Origin: Conoideocrella luteorostrata
Taxonomy: Eukaryota; Ascomycota; Sordariomycetes; Hypocreales; Clavicipitaceae
Reading direction: 5' to 3'
Length of the DNA: 64,000 bases
NCBI GenBank assembly: GCA_032433595.1
Contig: JASWJB010000018.1
Coordinates: 1 to 64,000 of the forward strand
The position numbers and the translations under genes are program-made. Below are positions 1-9,779 of this stretch, piece after piece. The notes beneath the pieces are model-generated. The model was given only the letters and a program-made list of their open reading frames with translations, was not told the DNA's origin and did not search any database. Numbering within the stretch: the stretch's first letter is position 1; each line of letters opens with the position of its first letter.

Positions 1-538
1 GCAAATAACTTACAATGGGAAATAAGCCTTCAAACAGTGAGCGAGTATTAGCTAAGTGAGATCATGAGTATATCACTGCGACCTGTCATACCTTGTACGA
101 AGTATCCTTCGCTTCTACCGTCGCCTTTCCCGACTCCGCTACAGACTAGATTCACTGGCTTGAGGGGCTTGTAATATCTCTCAAGTTCTTCTCTCTCCCT
201 CTCCCCCCCCTCCGGGACTTTGACTCATTTCTTCCCCCCTTCCTTCATCTCGTTAACTTCCCACGTCACTTTTTAGCTACGCACACCAGCATTAATAGAC
301 CTCGTCCCTGGTAAGTCCTAAGACGGCCTAGTTGGAACCTGGTCAGCCACAAGAGGCAATCGAAATCTTGAGCTGAGACATTATAGATTACGCCGCATCC
401 GGAGAGACAGACCACCACCCCTCGAAAATACGTTTAATAAAGCACCACCATCCCCTTCCTCTCGCACGCTCGCGATAGTTGAATTATTCAAATTATCTCT
501 CCTACAGGACACAACTCCACATTTCTCCAACCAACGAT
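1..538 (+). promoter_or_regulatory. Upstream region of the aminotransferase gene
   Basis: No gene is visible here. The stretch from about 180 to 245 is pyrimidine-rich, as is common just upstream of fungal transcription starts. A possible 5'-UTR intron runs from the donor gtaagt at 310 to the acceptor ctacag ending at 507, shortly before the chosen start codon at 539. That intron is inferred from splice-site shape only. Confidence 0.4.
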
Positions 539-1906
539 ATGGCTCCCTCTGCTGTTACCCAGCAGGATGTTAACCTGACTGCCGCGGCCATCCAGCGTAA
601 GGAAGCCTCCGCTACTCACGTCGCCAACGGCAACAACACACCCTCTCCCCTCGATGCCTCCAAGCTCACCTACACGCTCACCCAGACTCCCCGCTATGTT
701 CCCGACGAGGCTGTTGCCAACTCTGGCGACGAGACCGTTGCTACTGACCACATGATTACCGCTACCTGGAAGGCGTCAACTGGCTGGGGTGTTCCCGAGC
801 TCAAGCCTTACGGCCCTCTCTCACTCATGCCTACCGCTTCTTGCTTGCACTACGCCACTGAGTGCTTTGAAGGTCTCAAAGTCTTCCGTGGCTACGATGG
901 CAAGTTGCGCGTCTTCCGACCTGATCGTAACTGCGCCCGCATGCACATGTCTGCTGGTCGTATCTCCCTGCCTCTCTTTGAGCCGGCCGAGCTGGAAAAG
1001 CTCATCATCGCTCTTCTCGCCGTCGACGGGCCCCGGTGGTTGCCCAAGGACCAACCCGGCAACTTCCTCTATCTGCGACCTACTCTGATCGGCACGCAGT
1101 CTCAGCTTGGTGTCCAGGCCCCCAAGGAAGCCATGCTCTACATCATCGTCACCTTCATGCCACGTATGGATTCCCCCCCTGGCGGCATGAGACTGCACAC
1201 GTCCCCCGAAGACATGGTCCGCGCTTGGGTCGGCGGTTTCGGCTACGCCAAGGTTGGCGCCAACTATGGCCCTTCCCTGATGGCTACGCAGGATGCCCGC
1301 CGTCGTGGCTTCCATCAGATCTTGTGGTTGTACGGCCAGCAGGGCGAGTGCACTGAGGCTGGTGCCTCCAACTTTTTCATCGTCTGGAAGCGCAAGGATG
1401 GCAAGAAGGAGCTGATTACTGCACCATTGGACGATAAGCTGATTTTGGACGGCGTTACTCGTCGTAGCTGCTTGGATGTCGTACGCGAGAGAATGGCCGG
1501 TGAGATTGAAGTGACGGAGCGCAAATATACCATCGACGAGTTGGTCGAGGCGGATTCTGAGGGTCGTCTTCTCGAGTCTTTTGCTGCTGGCACTGCTGTA
1601 AGTTTTTTTATTTTTTTATTTTTGTTATATTTCCCTCCCTTGCCTCTTTCCCACCATGCTCCAATGTAAACGAGACATGGTGGTTTTCGACCTTTTCATG
1701 AGTCGGGTATACTAATCATATTTTGCCAGTACTTTATTTGCCCTGTTTCCCAAATCCACCATCGTGGCAAGGACATCAACATCCCCATGGGCCCCGAGGG
1801 CAAAGCCGGTGAAGTCACTAACAAGGTCAAGTCCTGGATTGGAGACATCATGTACGGCCGCGAGCAGCACCAGTGGGGTGTTATTATCCCCGAGAAGGAG
1901 CAGTAA
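539..1906 (+). CDS. Branched-chain amino acid aminotransferase (PLP, fold type IV)
   Basis: This enzyme interconverts leucine, isoleucine and valine with their 2-oxo acids, using 2-oxoglutarate/glutamate. Two exons, 539..1597 and 1730..1906, encode 411 residues. The intron has donor gtaagt, branch site actaatc at 1711 and acceptor gccag. The start is the ATG at 539; upstream in-frame sequence reaches 479 only through TTG. Visible family motifs are the ATECFEGLKVFRG block (about 106-118), the glycine-rich segment GGFGYAKVGANYGPS with the expected PLP lysine at about 238, and TEAGASNFF at about 272-280, which contacts the cofactor phosphate. The C-terminus on exon 2 (YFICPV... to EKEQ) is typical. 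The N-terminal 40 residues are low complexity with no strong mitochondrial presequence, so cytosolic or mitochondrial location is open. Confidence 0.95.
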
Positions 1907-2433
1907 GCATTCGCTGCAGACTGCAGGCTATTGGCTCAGTCACGGATTTCTGTTAAAAGTAAAGAGTGAAGCGATTCACGTGGCTTTTTTTGAACTTTTG
2001 CGAACCAACAAGTTTTTATATATATATTTTTTATTTCTTTTATTTAAATTTGGGATGACGGGAAGGAAACCATGGGGCTTGGCTATTTGCCTGTCATGAG
2101 ATGGCATGTGATTGGAGTTTTGGGCGGATATACACTATATATTGTGGTGGCCAGTCGGCTGACCTGATTAGCTGGTCAAGAGGCACGAGTGCTCGAGGGT
2201 ACAGGGATGGGATAGCATGATAGATGTAATGAACGTTGAGAATACTACTTGAGTTTTCAATACGAGTGAATGCATAAAAATAGAAAGTACGTGGTATTGA
2301 ACGGTCGGCAGTCGCTGTTTTAACTTGATCAGTACTCCGTACACAAAGTTCTATTGCTGCCATGCCGACATTTCCCAACATCAAGCTCTCCATGAATCTC
2401 CCTCATTGGCTGTAACTAGTTTGCTTGCGGCAT
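1907..2433. other. Intergenic region between convergent genes
   Basis: AT-rich 3' flank of the aminotransferase (T runs at 1985-2050) and 3' flank of the minus-strand coiled-coil gene. One copy of the dispersed motif TACTCCGTA lies at 2333-2341. No coding sequence is supported. Confidence 0.6.
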
Positions 2434-3268
2434 CTAGTCCGCCATCATAGCCTGCATCATTCTATTTGACTCAGCCCACAACAAGTCTCGATATTTCTTA
2501 TACTCATTAGCACCACTGCGACTCGCACAAGCTTCGGCATGTGGCTTACCTCCTCAATCTCCTCAATCTGGTTGGTCTGTCTCCTGGCGATTCCGTCAAT
2601 TTCCTCCCAGAATTCTGCTAATTTGTCCTCCCCAGCATGGTCATTCTCCTCCTCTCGCTCGGCCATAAGTTTTACTTCTTCCGCTATGCAACTCTTCCAC
2701 TCCTCGTTCAATTTGTTCAGCTGGCCTTCTGCGACGAATAGCTTTTTGCGCAACGAGTGAATATGCGTGCCTATGTTTGCCCTTGGGTAGTTCTCGGAAT
2801 GGCAGATCGTAGCGGATAAACGATAAGAAATGTTGTTGTACAGGTTGTCGGTGTGGGTTGATGTCGTTGCGGCCTGGGCTTGGAAGGCTGCTATCTTGGA
2901 GGATGTGGCTTCGTGAGCCAACTGGAGGTCGTGAAGGGACGAATCGTAGATGTCTTGACCTTGGAGGGCGAATGATTCTGCGAATGGTGAGCTACGAGGA
3001 GGTATGGAGGAGGGTTTGGTCCACTACCTGCCAGATTGTTTGTTGGGTTGGATTCATGTTGGTGGCGGGGCATTGTGGCAAAGTGTGCCCGAAGCTGCTT
3101 GTACATGTCGCCGCTGTGTTTTGGCGATTTCGCTTGTGAGGCTGTGTGGACAGATGGAAGGGATGGGACTTCTTCGCTGCGAAGTCTGGCGCGGAGGGTG
3201 GAAGTGGCCTTGTCGGCGGCTGTGGAGGAGGATGCCTCTGGGGAGTCGTGGGCTGGGTGAGGAGACAT
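2434..3268 (-). CDS. Coiled-coil protein of unknown function, three exons
   Basis: I do not recognise the family. Three minus-strand exons give one continuous 243-residue protein: 3268..3028, 2977..2550 and 2496..2434. Intron 1 (50 nt) has GT...cgcag; intron 2 (53 nt) has gtaagc, branch gctaatg and a less usual taag acceptor. The summed exon length is divisible by three and the reading frame is open across both joins. Residues 1-80 are disordered and rich in Ser/Pro/Lys. From about 140 the protein is a Glu/Lys-rich helix with heptad character (LRKKLFVAEGQLNKLNEEW..., EEIDGIARRQTNQIEEIEE), ending KYRDLLWAESNRMMQAMMAD. A structural or scaffold role would fit, but nothing in the sequence shows which. 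The exon 3 join is the least certain part. Confidence 0.7.
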
Positions 3269-3532
3269 GGTGTTTTGCCTTTAAGCCTTTGGATTGCTTG
3301 CTTGCTTGCTTATGCTCGTGATGTGGGCAATGAGTAGATATTGGAGGGGGAAGAAGAAATTGGGCCTGGGAGGCCAGAAATGATTGTCGTTGTGGCCGAC
3401 GACTGACGACTGACGACTGACGGACAACTGACAGCTGTAATCGACAGCTGCCCACCAACGAGACACGCCGTGGTCATGAGTTGGAGAGCATATTGCATCT
3501 CATTCCATGCTACCTGCTAACTTATACCATCC

Positions 3533-4273
3533 TTAGGACTTGTTAAACGCCGCAGTGATCTCCAACCCAAGCTTCTCTTCCGCCACGGCCACAATGTCCT
3601 GCCACTCAACCATGGCGCCCTCTCCCACATCATTACAGGCCAGCGTCTTCGCCACGGGCCTTAAAACCTCCACCCAGCCGTCGTCACCACCCCAATCCTC
3701 CTCCAGAATCTTAATATGCTTCGCCGTCAGCGGATTCCTCCACATGGCCGTGTTCATGGCCGCCGCCACGACAATCTTCTTCCTCACCCCATCGACGGAC
3801 CCGTCGTGATCCCACGCCCTCACCACACTGAGCAGCAAGTTGTCGCAAATCCCGGCCACCATCTTGGCCATGGTGTTTGCGCTAAGGGGCACAATCATGA
3901 GCAGATCCGCCCATCGCCGCAGCTCAATGTGCAGGATGGGAGAGCCCCTCAGCCAGGGCCGAGTCCACTCCGCCGAGTCTGTGTAGATGCCGTCCACGTT
4001 GGGCAGACGGCGCACCTCAGCCAGCGTCGGCTGCTCGTCGGACTGGCCTCCTAGGAAGTGCTCCGCCGAGGAGGTGAGGACGAGCCTGATGGACAGGTTG
4101 CTGTGGTAGGCGAGGCCCCTGATGATGTTGGCGATTTTGATGGTCGCCACCGACCCGCTTACAGCGAGGAGGAGGTGCTTCTTGCCGTCGTTCCTGGCAA
4201 GCGAGACATTGCCGGCGGCGGAGATTTGGATATCGGCTTGCGGGTCGGGGCCGCTGCGCGATGCGTGCAGCAT
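3533..4273 (-). CDS. Phosphopantothenoylcysteine decarboxylase-like flavoprotein (HFCD family)
   Basis: Predicted to decarboxylate 4'-phosphopantothenoylcysteine in coenzyme A synthesis, binding FMN; Hal3-type relatives can also regulate phosphatases. The gene is intronless and encodes 246 residues. HFCD signatures are in order: the FMN-binding SGSVAT (39-44), a His in the position of the catalytic histidine (LHIELRRWAD, H115), PLSANTMAKM (129-138), the substrate-clamp PXMNXXMW-type motif AAMNTAMW (171-178), and the C-terminal loop LACNDVGEGAM with Cys213 in the place of the conserved cysteine. The canonical loop reads ACGD, so Asn214 is a small deviation. The first 30 residues are a poorly conserved extension. 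It lies head-away from the coiled-coil gene and has no operon-like partner. Confidence 0.88.
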   Translation of the reverse strand: MLHASRSGPDPQADIQISAAGNVSLARNDGKKHLLLAVSGSVATIKIANIIRGLAYHSNLSIRLVLTSSAEHFLGGQSDEQPTLAEVRRLPNVDGIYTDSAEWTRPWLRGSPILHIELRRWADLLMIVPLSANTMAKMVAGICDNLLLSVVRAWDHDGSVDGVRKKIVVAAAMNTAMWRNPLTAKHIKILEEDWGGDDGWVEVLRPVAKTLACNDVGEGAMVEWQDIVAVAEEKLGLEITAAFNKS

Positions 4274-5760
4274 TGTGAGAGGGCTGAGTGGATGGGATCA
4301 AAAGAGATGAGGTGTGATGGGTTGATGAGTTGAGGCGAGGAGAGACCAGCTGCGCCTGTGTGAATGTGATGGATTGCTAATACGTTGGACTACAGAGTAC
4401 GGAGTACTCCGTAGCAGATTTGCGCACGCCCGACGCTATTTGCAGATGACGTGACCAAATGGACTGTCAATATCTGTGCTGCAAAGCCTTGATATTTAAA
4501 TCTGCACGCACATGCGCAAGTTCAATATTTCTATATAACGGAAACTGCCGTGCGCTCCCGGGCGAGGCGATCGTTTAGTCATGCAGGCGGGTGTCTGCAG
4601 GAAGTCCAGCTGACTTTCTAGGCGGCATGATGCGCGAACCTTTAACATAACCACACCCTGCTACGTAGGAAGCCGAGCCCATTTTAGTGGCTGTAGTTGT
4701 GCTCTGGCGCCGATCCCCCAGCGCGCTAGACATGGAACATTGACACGACGGTCCCAGTAAAAGATAAGTTTTGTGCATATTTACAGTATTTACGCTATCT
4801 ACTTTATCCTACATGGTACTCAGTATATACGCCAGCTATATTCTGTCTTTTCTCTGCATAGTATTTAGCATAAATATGCTCCAGCTGTATGCTGGAAAGA
4901 TCTGCTTGTAGGGGCAATTACAGGCGGGTGTAATAGCACCCTAGCTGAGGACGGCCACTGCGGTAGTAGATGATATGGCAGGAGACATAAAAGTTTCTGC
5001 GTGCCTTAAAGTGTCCCTTACGCTAGTGGGTATGTAAAAAAAGCTTTATGCCGGGTATTGCGATTACTTCTGCCCGCCACCAACCCGAAGCTACTGTCTG
5101 CAGAGCACGTCGCCACGGCTACTAACTAATGATGGCAAAGGTCAAGAATGCACCATCTGCGATTGACCAACAAACATTGCCTGGACCTGATATCGTACCC
5201 AACTGCTCTACCATTGCTGTCACACAACTGTCTTGTAATATTAAGCACAAATGTAGCGTGTGTCTTGATGCCTAACCTCCGTAATGTTATTGACTAGTTG
5301 TGCTAGTAAATCTAAGGCTGTCAGATACAAAGAGCAACAAGTACGGCTACCACAGAAACAAACACCTCTGCACGTCTGGTTAAACGCAAATAGTAGCTTG
5401 CTGAAACATCCAGGATTCTAGCCAGTGGCTGGATTATTCAGCGGACGTGAGAGACCCTTCTTCCTCCCGCTATTCGCTACATGCGAAAGCTGTTTGGTCA
5501 TGACTACGTTTCTCTCTCGATTGCCAGGCAAGATGAGCTGGCATGACACCCGATGAGACAGAGTAGCGCCTTTCTTACGTAGTCTAATAAACTCACGTAC
5601 GGTCATTGTTTCTTTTTAAAAAGTTGTAAATACCAAAAAAGGTCTATTTAGGCCAGAAAATGATCGCAGCTCAGGAGCTGGAGCCTCCGTCTACGACGTA
5701 TTGCATCACCATCTAATCATGTATCGTTCTTCTGACTTTCGTACCCCTTGGTCTCTAAAT
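4274..5760. other. Intergenic region, about 1.5 kb
   Basis: I see no supported gene. The region includes a perfect 16-bp palindrome (tacggagtactccgta, 4398-4413), the fullest example of a motif repeated through the window. From 4780 to 5400 it is AT-rich and open frames are short. A 62-residue minus-strand ORF at 5418-5606 has no recognisable domain and is not called. Confidence 0.5.
4398..4413. repeat. Perfect 16-bp palindrome (dispersed TACGGAGTA motif)
   Basis: The sequence tacggagtactccgta is its own reverse complement. Half-site copies (tacggagta or tactccgta) recur at 2333-2341, 6703-6711, 23268-23276 and 26314-26322, with near matches at 6729, 23298, 24086 and 63698. All copies I found are intergenic. 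Confidence 0.8.
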
Positions 5761-6535
5761 TCAGATTATGTCCCCGAGTGGCATGCAATTGTCTTTCACC
5801 ATCTCTGCCATGACGCAGTCGCCATGAGTAACCGTCGTGATGAAATCTTCGCGTGCCTTGTAAAGCATCACGTGAAAATGCTCGACACCGTCTACCGATT
5901 TCAGGCTGGGCCCGTTCTTAAACCAAATCAAGTTGCTTTTGTCAACTCCGCCAGACTCAGCGGAGCAAAAGGTGGCATTTACGAATTCCTCAATAAGACG
6001 ACGCGTATCTTGTGAAACCATATCAGTGGCGGGATCGACTTCGAAAGGGAACTTTGTCCAGACGACGAGGTGGGTGATATCAGTATCAATGCCGTAGGGC
6101 CAGTCATTTCGGAGAATCTTGTAGTCCTCTGGATTTTTGAACGCTTCATCTCCGGACGGTTCGAAGGACGGCCAATCAAGGCGTTTCTCTTGTATGTATG
6201 CCTGCATTGAGCCATATTTCTTCTGAATATTGTACTTGAACTCTAAATACCGTCGAAGATCGCTCGGAATGCGGCGAAAGCTTGCAAGATCATGTCGCTC
6301 TAATTTTGAAGTCTGAGTAGGCACAAAATAATCCAGTGTTGGAGCATTATCCATACGAACCCACGATTACTTTGACCTCATCCCACGCAGTGCGCTTATA
6401 ATCCTCGTCTGACGTTGCCAGAATTCCTTTGTCTTTGCTTGATAAATTTAGCAAGAACGATGGACACTCCTTAGTTCCTTGTTTGGGTGGGACGTTCATC
6501 TGCCAGTAAGGCAGCTGAGATTCGACGCTCGACAT
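5761..6535 (-). CDS. DUF3605 protein (N-acetylglucosamine-induced protein 1-like)
   Basis: Two minus-strand exons, 6535..6361 and 6299..5761, encode 237 residues. The 61-nt intron uses donor gttcgt and acceptor attag; this choice restores the family pattern around HDLASFRRIPSDLRRYL. The start is the ATG at 6535, giving MSSVESQLPYWQMNVPP, close to the family's usual beginning. Conserved DUF3605 blocks visible are CPSFLLNLSSKDKGIL, FRRIPSDLRRYL, KYGSMQAYIQEKRLDW, NDWPYGIDTDITHLVVWTKFPFE and VEHFHVMLY. Members are small soluble fungal proteins of unknown biochemistry, some induced by N-acetylglucosamine in yeasts. The domain is intact. I do not assign a function. Confidence 0.85.
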
Positions 6536-6804
6536 GGCAAAGTGTAACAAGATGCGCACGCACGGGTATCAGGAACTAACCGAAATCGAACCTGCGGAAT
6601 GAGACTACACCCCTCAGCTCCCACGAGAGTGACATATTCCGTGCTAAACCTGCCATCCGTCACCGCCTGATGGACCCACGCAGTTTCTGATACAGTGCAG
6701 CATACGGAGTATCGGTATGGCCAATAAGTACTCCGTGCAGAGTAAGCATGCTTTATCTCCGATATATATCGTAGCCTTCCTAGACCCTCTGAGAACCAAG
6801 CATC

Positions 6805-8009
6805 ATGTCCGACCGAGAAGCCCTGACGCCCCGTGTATATATTGTCCGGCACGGTAGGTTCCGAATCCAATCAACCTTGGAAAGACTCAATAATTTCGTA
6901 GGCGGTTCAAAACCGCCTTTGAGTAACACAGTTGTTGGGTAGGACAGACAGAGTGGGCCAAAAAAGGTAAATATACTGGCACCACCGACATCAAGCTTAC
7001 CGAGGAGGGCGTCCGCCAAGTTTCATCCATGGCTGCAACGCTTGTAGGCCCTGGGAAATATATCAACACGTCTCGCATCGCCTACGTTTTCGTCAGCCCA
7101 AGGCAGAGGGCGATCCAAACCTATAAGCTCATGTTGCCTTCCTCCATGATTGCTAAGCCGAAATGGAAAGTCGAGACAACTGAAGAAGTTGCGGAGTGGA
7201 ACTATGGTAAATATGAAGGGCTTACGACTGAGGAGATCAAAGACTTGAGGAAGAGCAAGGGACTGGATCAGAAAAGGGAGTGGAGTATTTGGAAGGATGG
7301 ATGCGACTTTGACGGCGGAGAGTGAGACTGTTTTTCGTTTCCTTTTATACTTGCATGTTCTCGCTACTCGATGGACTGTTGCTAACACCCTGTGCTTTCG
7401 TTCGCTCATTGCAGGTCAGTGCAAGATATCACTGCGCGTATGGACAACTTAATCTCGAAAATTCGAGATATCCAAAGACCGTACATGAATGGAGAAGGCC
7501 TTGCTGATGTGGTCATTGTACGTTCTCTCCCTGTCTAACCTCCCTCTTCTCTTTCTCGTCCCTCCTCTCTATGCTTTTACCTTTATATGGTGAGTGACCA
7601 ATGAGAACCGTAGTTTTCACATGGTGCTACTTCACGCTGTTTCGTATCGCGCTGGATAGGACAGCCGATCGATAACGATGTTCGAATGATGCTGGAACCA
7701 GGGGCTGTGGCGGTGCTCAGGTATGCTTGGACCTATTTATTCTGCCTGATAAGTAGAACCATCAGAAAAACAAGGCGGATGCTTCGCAAAGCCCTACGTA
7801 CTAGCGCTAACGCCTACCTGCCTGCTAAAAGTTATAAGAACAATGACCCTGACCAGCCTTGCGTTACCATTGGCATGGCGCTTCCGCCTACGAAAGAGGA
7901 TAGATTGCTAAACTGGTTTGTAGCCTGCTGCATCATCATCTCTCTGCGGCTTCTATTGAGTCCAGTTTTGAATGTGGTGGCTTCGTTCACAGGCTCTCGC
8001 CATAGCTGA
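6805..8009 (+). CDS. Histidine phosphatase, SHB17 (sedoheptulose-1,7-bisphosphatase)-like
   Basis: Likely a sugar-bisphosphate phosphatase of the phosphoglycerate-mutase superfamily. SHB17 in yeast hydrolyses sedoheptulose-1,7-bisphosphate for ribose synthesis. Five exons are assembled from frame continuity: 6805..6853, 6943..7321, 7415..7517, 7614..7720 and 7832..8009, giving 271 residues. Catalytic motifs are RHGQTEW across the first splice (His16), the SPRQRAIQT loop, the EWNYGKYEG acid motif, the RKSKGLDQ/WKDGCD block shared with SHB17, and the second histidine in FSHGATSR. The segment GAVAVLSYKNNDPDQPCVTIGMALPP matches the SHB17 C-terminal layout and supports the last join. The extreme C-terminus is uncertain: a further intron (donor gtagcc at 7918, acceptor cacag) could replace the hydrophobic tail. 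It is divergent from the DUF3605 gene, with about 270 bp between them. Confidence 0.85.
6900..6918. repeat. Short perfect hairpin inside intron 1
   Basis: An 8-bp inverted repeat (aggcggtt / aaccgcct) with a 3-nt loop lies within intron 1 (6854-6942) of the histidine phosphatase gene. It could fold in the pre-mRNA. Confidence 0.6.
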
Positions 8010-9779
8010 ATACTATGCTGAGTTGCATGAGGCTATATAATCCTCACATCTGCAAGCGTTACTATGCAGTGCTAATAAATTAGATATTTGCTTGTTATAA
8101 ACTAAGCAATAATATACGTAAAAGATTCCATAAACTCCATGAGGGCACCAAGACTAAGAGTCACGCAACATTAACCCTAGGAGCTAACTCAAAGATCTCG
8201 AGTTAAGGACTTGCTGGGATGTATTGCAAGCGACATCATCACAGACTACTTCTCAAGTTCTCAAGTTCTTCTTTTTCTTGTTACGTTTTCTCTTTGTCAC
8301 CTAGCTTTTAAAGATAAAGACTGTCGATTATCCCCCCTCTACCCCTAAAAGATGTGACGTCGTCAGGTGAACAGAGCGAACGATGAGCCAACATCTTAAG
8401 GGCTCGAGTTCATTATGGAACTAGATAAGAAGCCATAATCCTCTGAGGTTATTCCCAAGATTAAGTAAAAAACAGCCACGACCGCAAACGTGAGCCAATA
8501 CTTTACTGTTGTGAGCACTAGTATATATCAAATATAAGACATTTGTGACGTGATACCTCTTCCCATGAGCAAGTGCGCAGAAGTTTAGCAAATTTTAACA
8601 AGTTTGGCATTATGCTAGATAATGAAGCTGAGAGTATTGATAAGACTATAGTAAGAATGCTTTTGGAAAGTTTGATTAATATTTTTCAGGTTCTAAAGTG
8701 AAAGGTTAATTGATAGCGTCGTTAGTGTCTGTCGATAGATAGATTTCATAAGCCATCATGCGTTTAGGCACAGCAATGCAAGACATTTTACTTTGTCTAA
8801 AGTAGTTGAGACGAGAATTGCTTCTTTCACGAAGATCGGTGCCGTAAATAGCTAGATTTAGAAAATTAAGGTTGTTGGAGCAGCAGGAAGCCTATCATCA
8901 GCGCCTGAGGCAACTAAATTGAAGGATTTTGCAGGCGCTTTTGGCAGCTATAAATAAACGGATTTGAGGGCATTCTCAGGAGGTCCGATTCTTGTTCTTC
9001 AGAATATTCAACATCATCAATATCGTTCAATTGAGACATTCGACTATCGTACATTCTATCCCTTCAATTTCTGCTAGTTTCCGCAATCGCCGAGTTGCTC
9101 TGTAGCTCACAACGCGACAATTACATTCCATCCCGACAATGTCACTGTTTAATACCCTACTTTCAAGTTTTAGCATTGCACTATGTACGCTATTGAGTCA
9201 CATAGGTGCAGCCCGGAATTCACATTTGATGTCTCCCGTGAAACTCGCGTGAACAGAATACAGGCAAAGGTTCGGTTCGTATTGGAGTACTCTTCTTCTT
9301 CATTTGTACATCTCGGTTTTTGAATACTCTATTTTCATGGATGCACTAGATCAAGTGCCACATTGATAATCAGATTCCGAGGAGTTGTAGGTAAGCTCTC
9401 GAGGTGCGCCATTGCTTTTCTCCTTTGTTACCCTCTTTTCTCCATCTATGCTGAAAAGAATAAAAGGCGGGAACAGTGGCATAGCTTGGAGATGGAAGTA
9501 GAACCTTTGTTGTAGTTGAACGCAACGCTCTAGCAAATCGAACGCCTCCACATAAACAACCTAGTCTTTTTCCCAAGCAAATGCAAGGCCGTCCACCTCT
9601 CCATATGTATCTGGAGGTGAGTCCACGACTGCAAACTATGACCCGCTGCTACGAAATAGTTGGTCAGTGACGGGCACAGGTTTTACAACATAGCTCTCCT
9701 CCGAGCAGACGTTTCGTAACGTAAAAAGTAGCATCGTCCAAGTACATCACCTCGAGCCAGACTCGGGATTTCTCCGTCA
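8010..9779. other. AT-rich intergenic region
   Basis: About 1.8 kb with low coding potential. From 8040 to 8960 it is AT-rich with no frame of interest. A TATA-like element (ctataaata) near 8948, followed by a pyrimidine-rich leader, precedes a short signal-peptide-like ORF at 9139. Otherwise nothing is recognised. Confidence 0.5.
9139..9252 (+). CDS. Possible small secreted peptide or first exon of one
   Basis: A 37-residue ORF begins MSLFNTLLSSFSIALCTLLSHIGAA, a good signal peptide shape with a hydrophobic core and an AxA-like end. It is then followed by only about 12 residues. A TATA-like box lies about 190 bp upstream. A gtgaac donor overlaps the stop codon, so this could be exon 1 of a longer, now unrecognisable gene. 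It may equally be chance. No homologue is recognised. Confidence 0.25.
   Translation: MSLFNTLLSSFSIALCTLLSHIGAARNSHLMSPVKLA

Noticed and set aside
821..1315. 164-residue minus-strand ORF inside the aminotransferase gene
   Set aside because: It is the antisense shadow of a strongly conserved enzyme; composition is a consequence of codon bias on the other strand.
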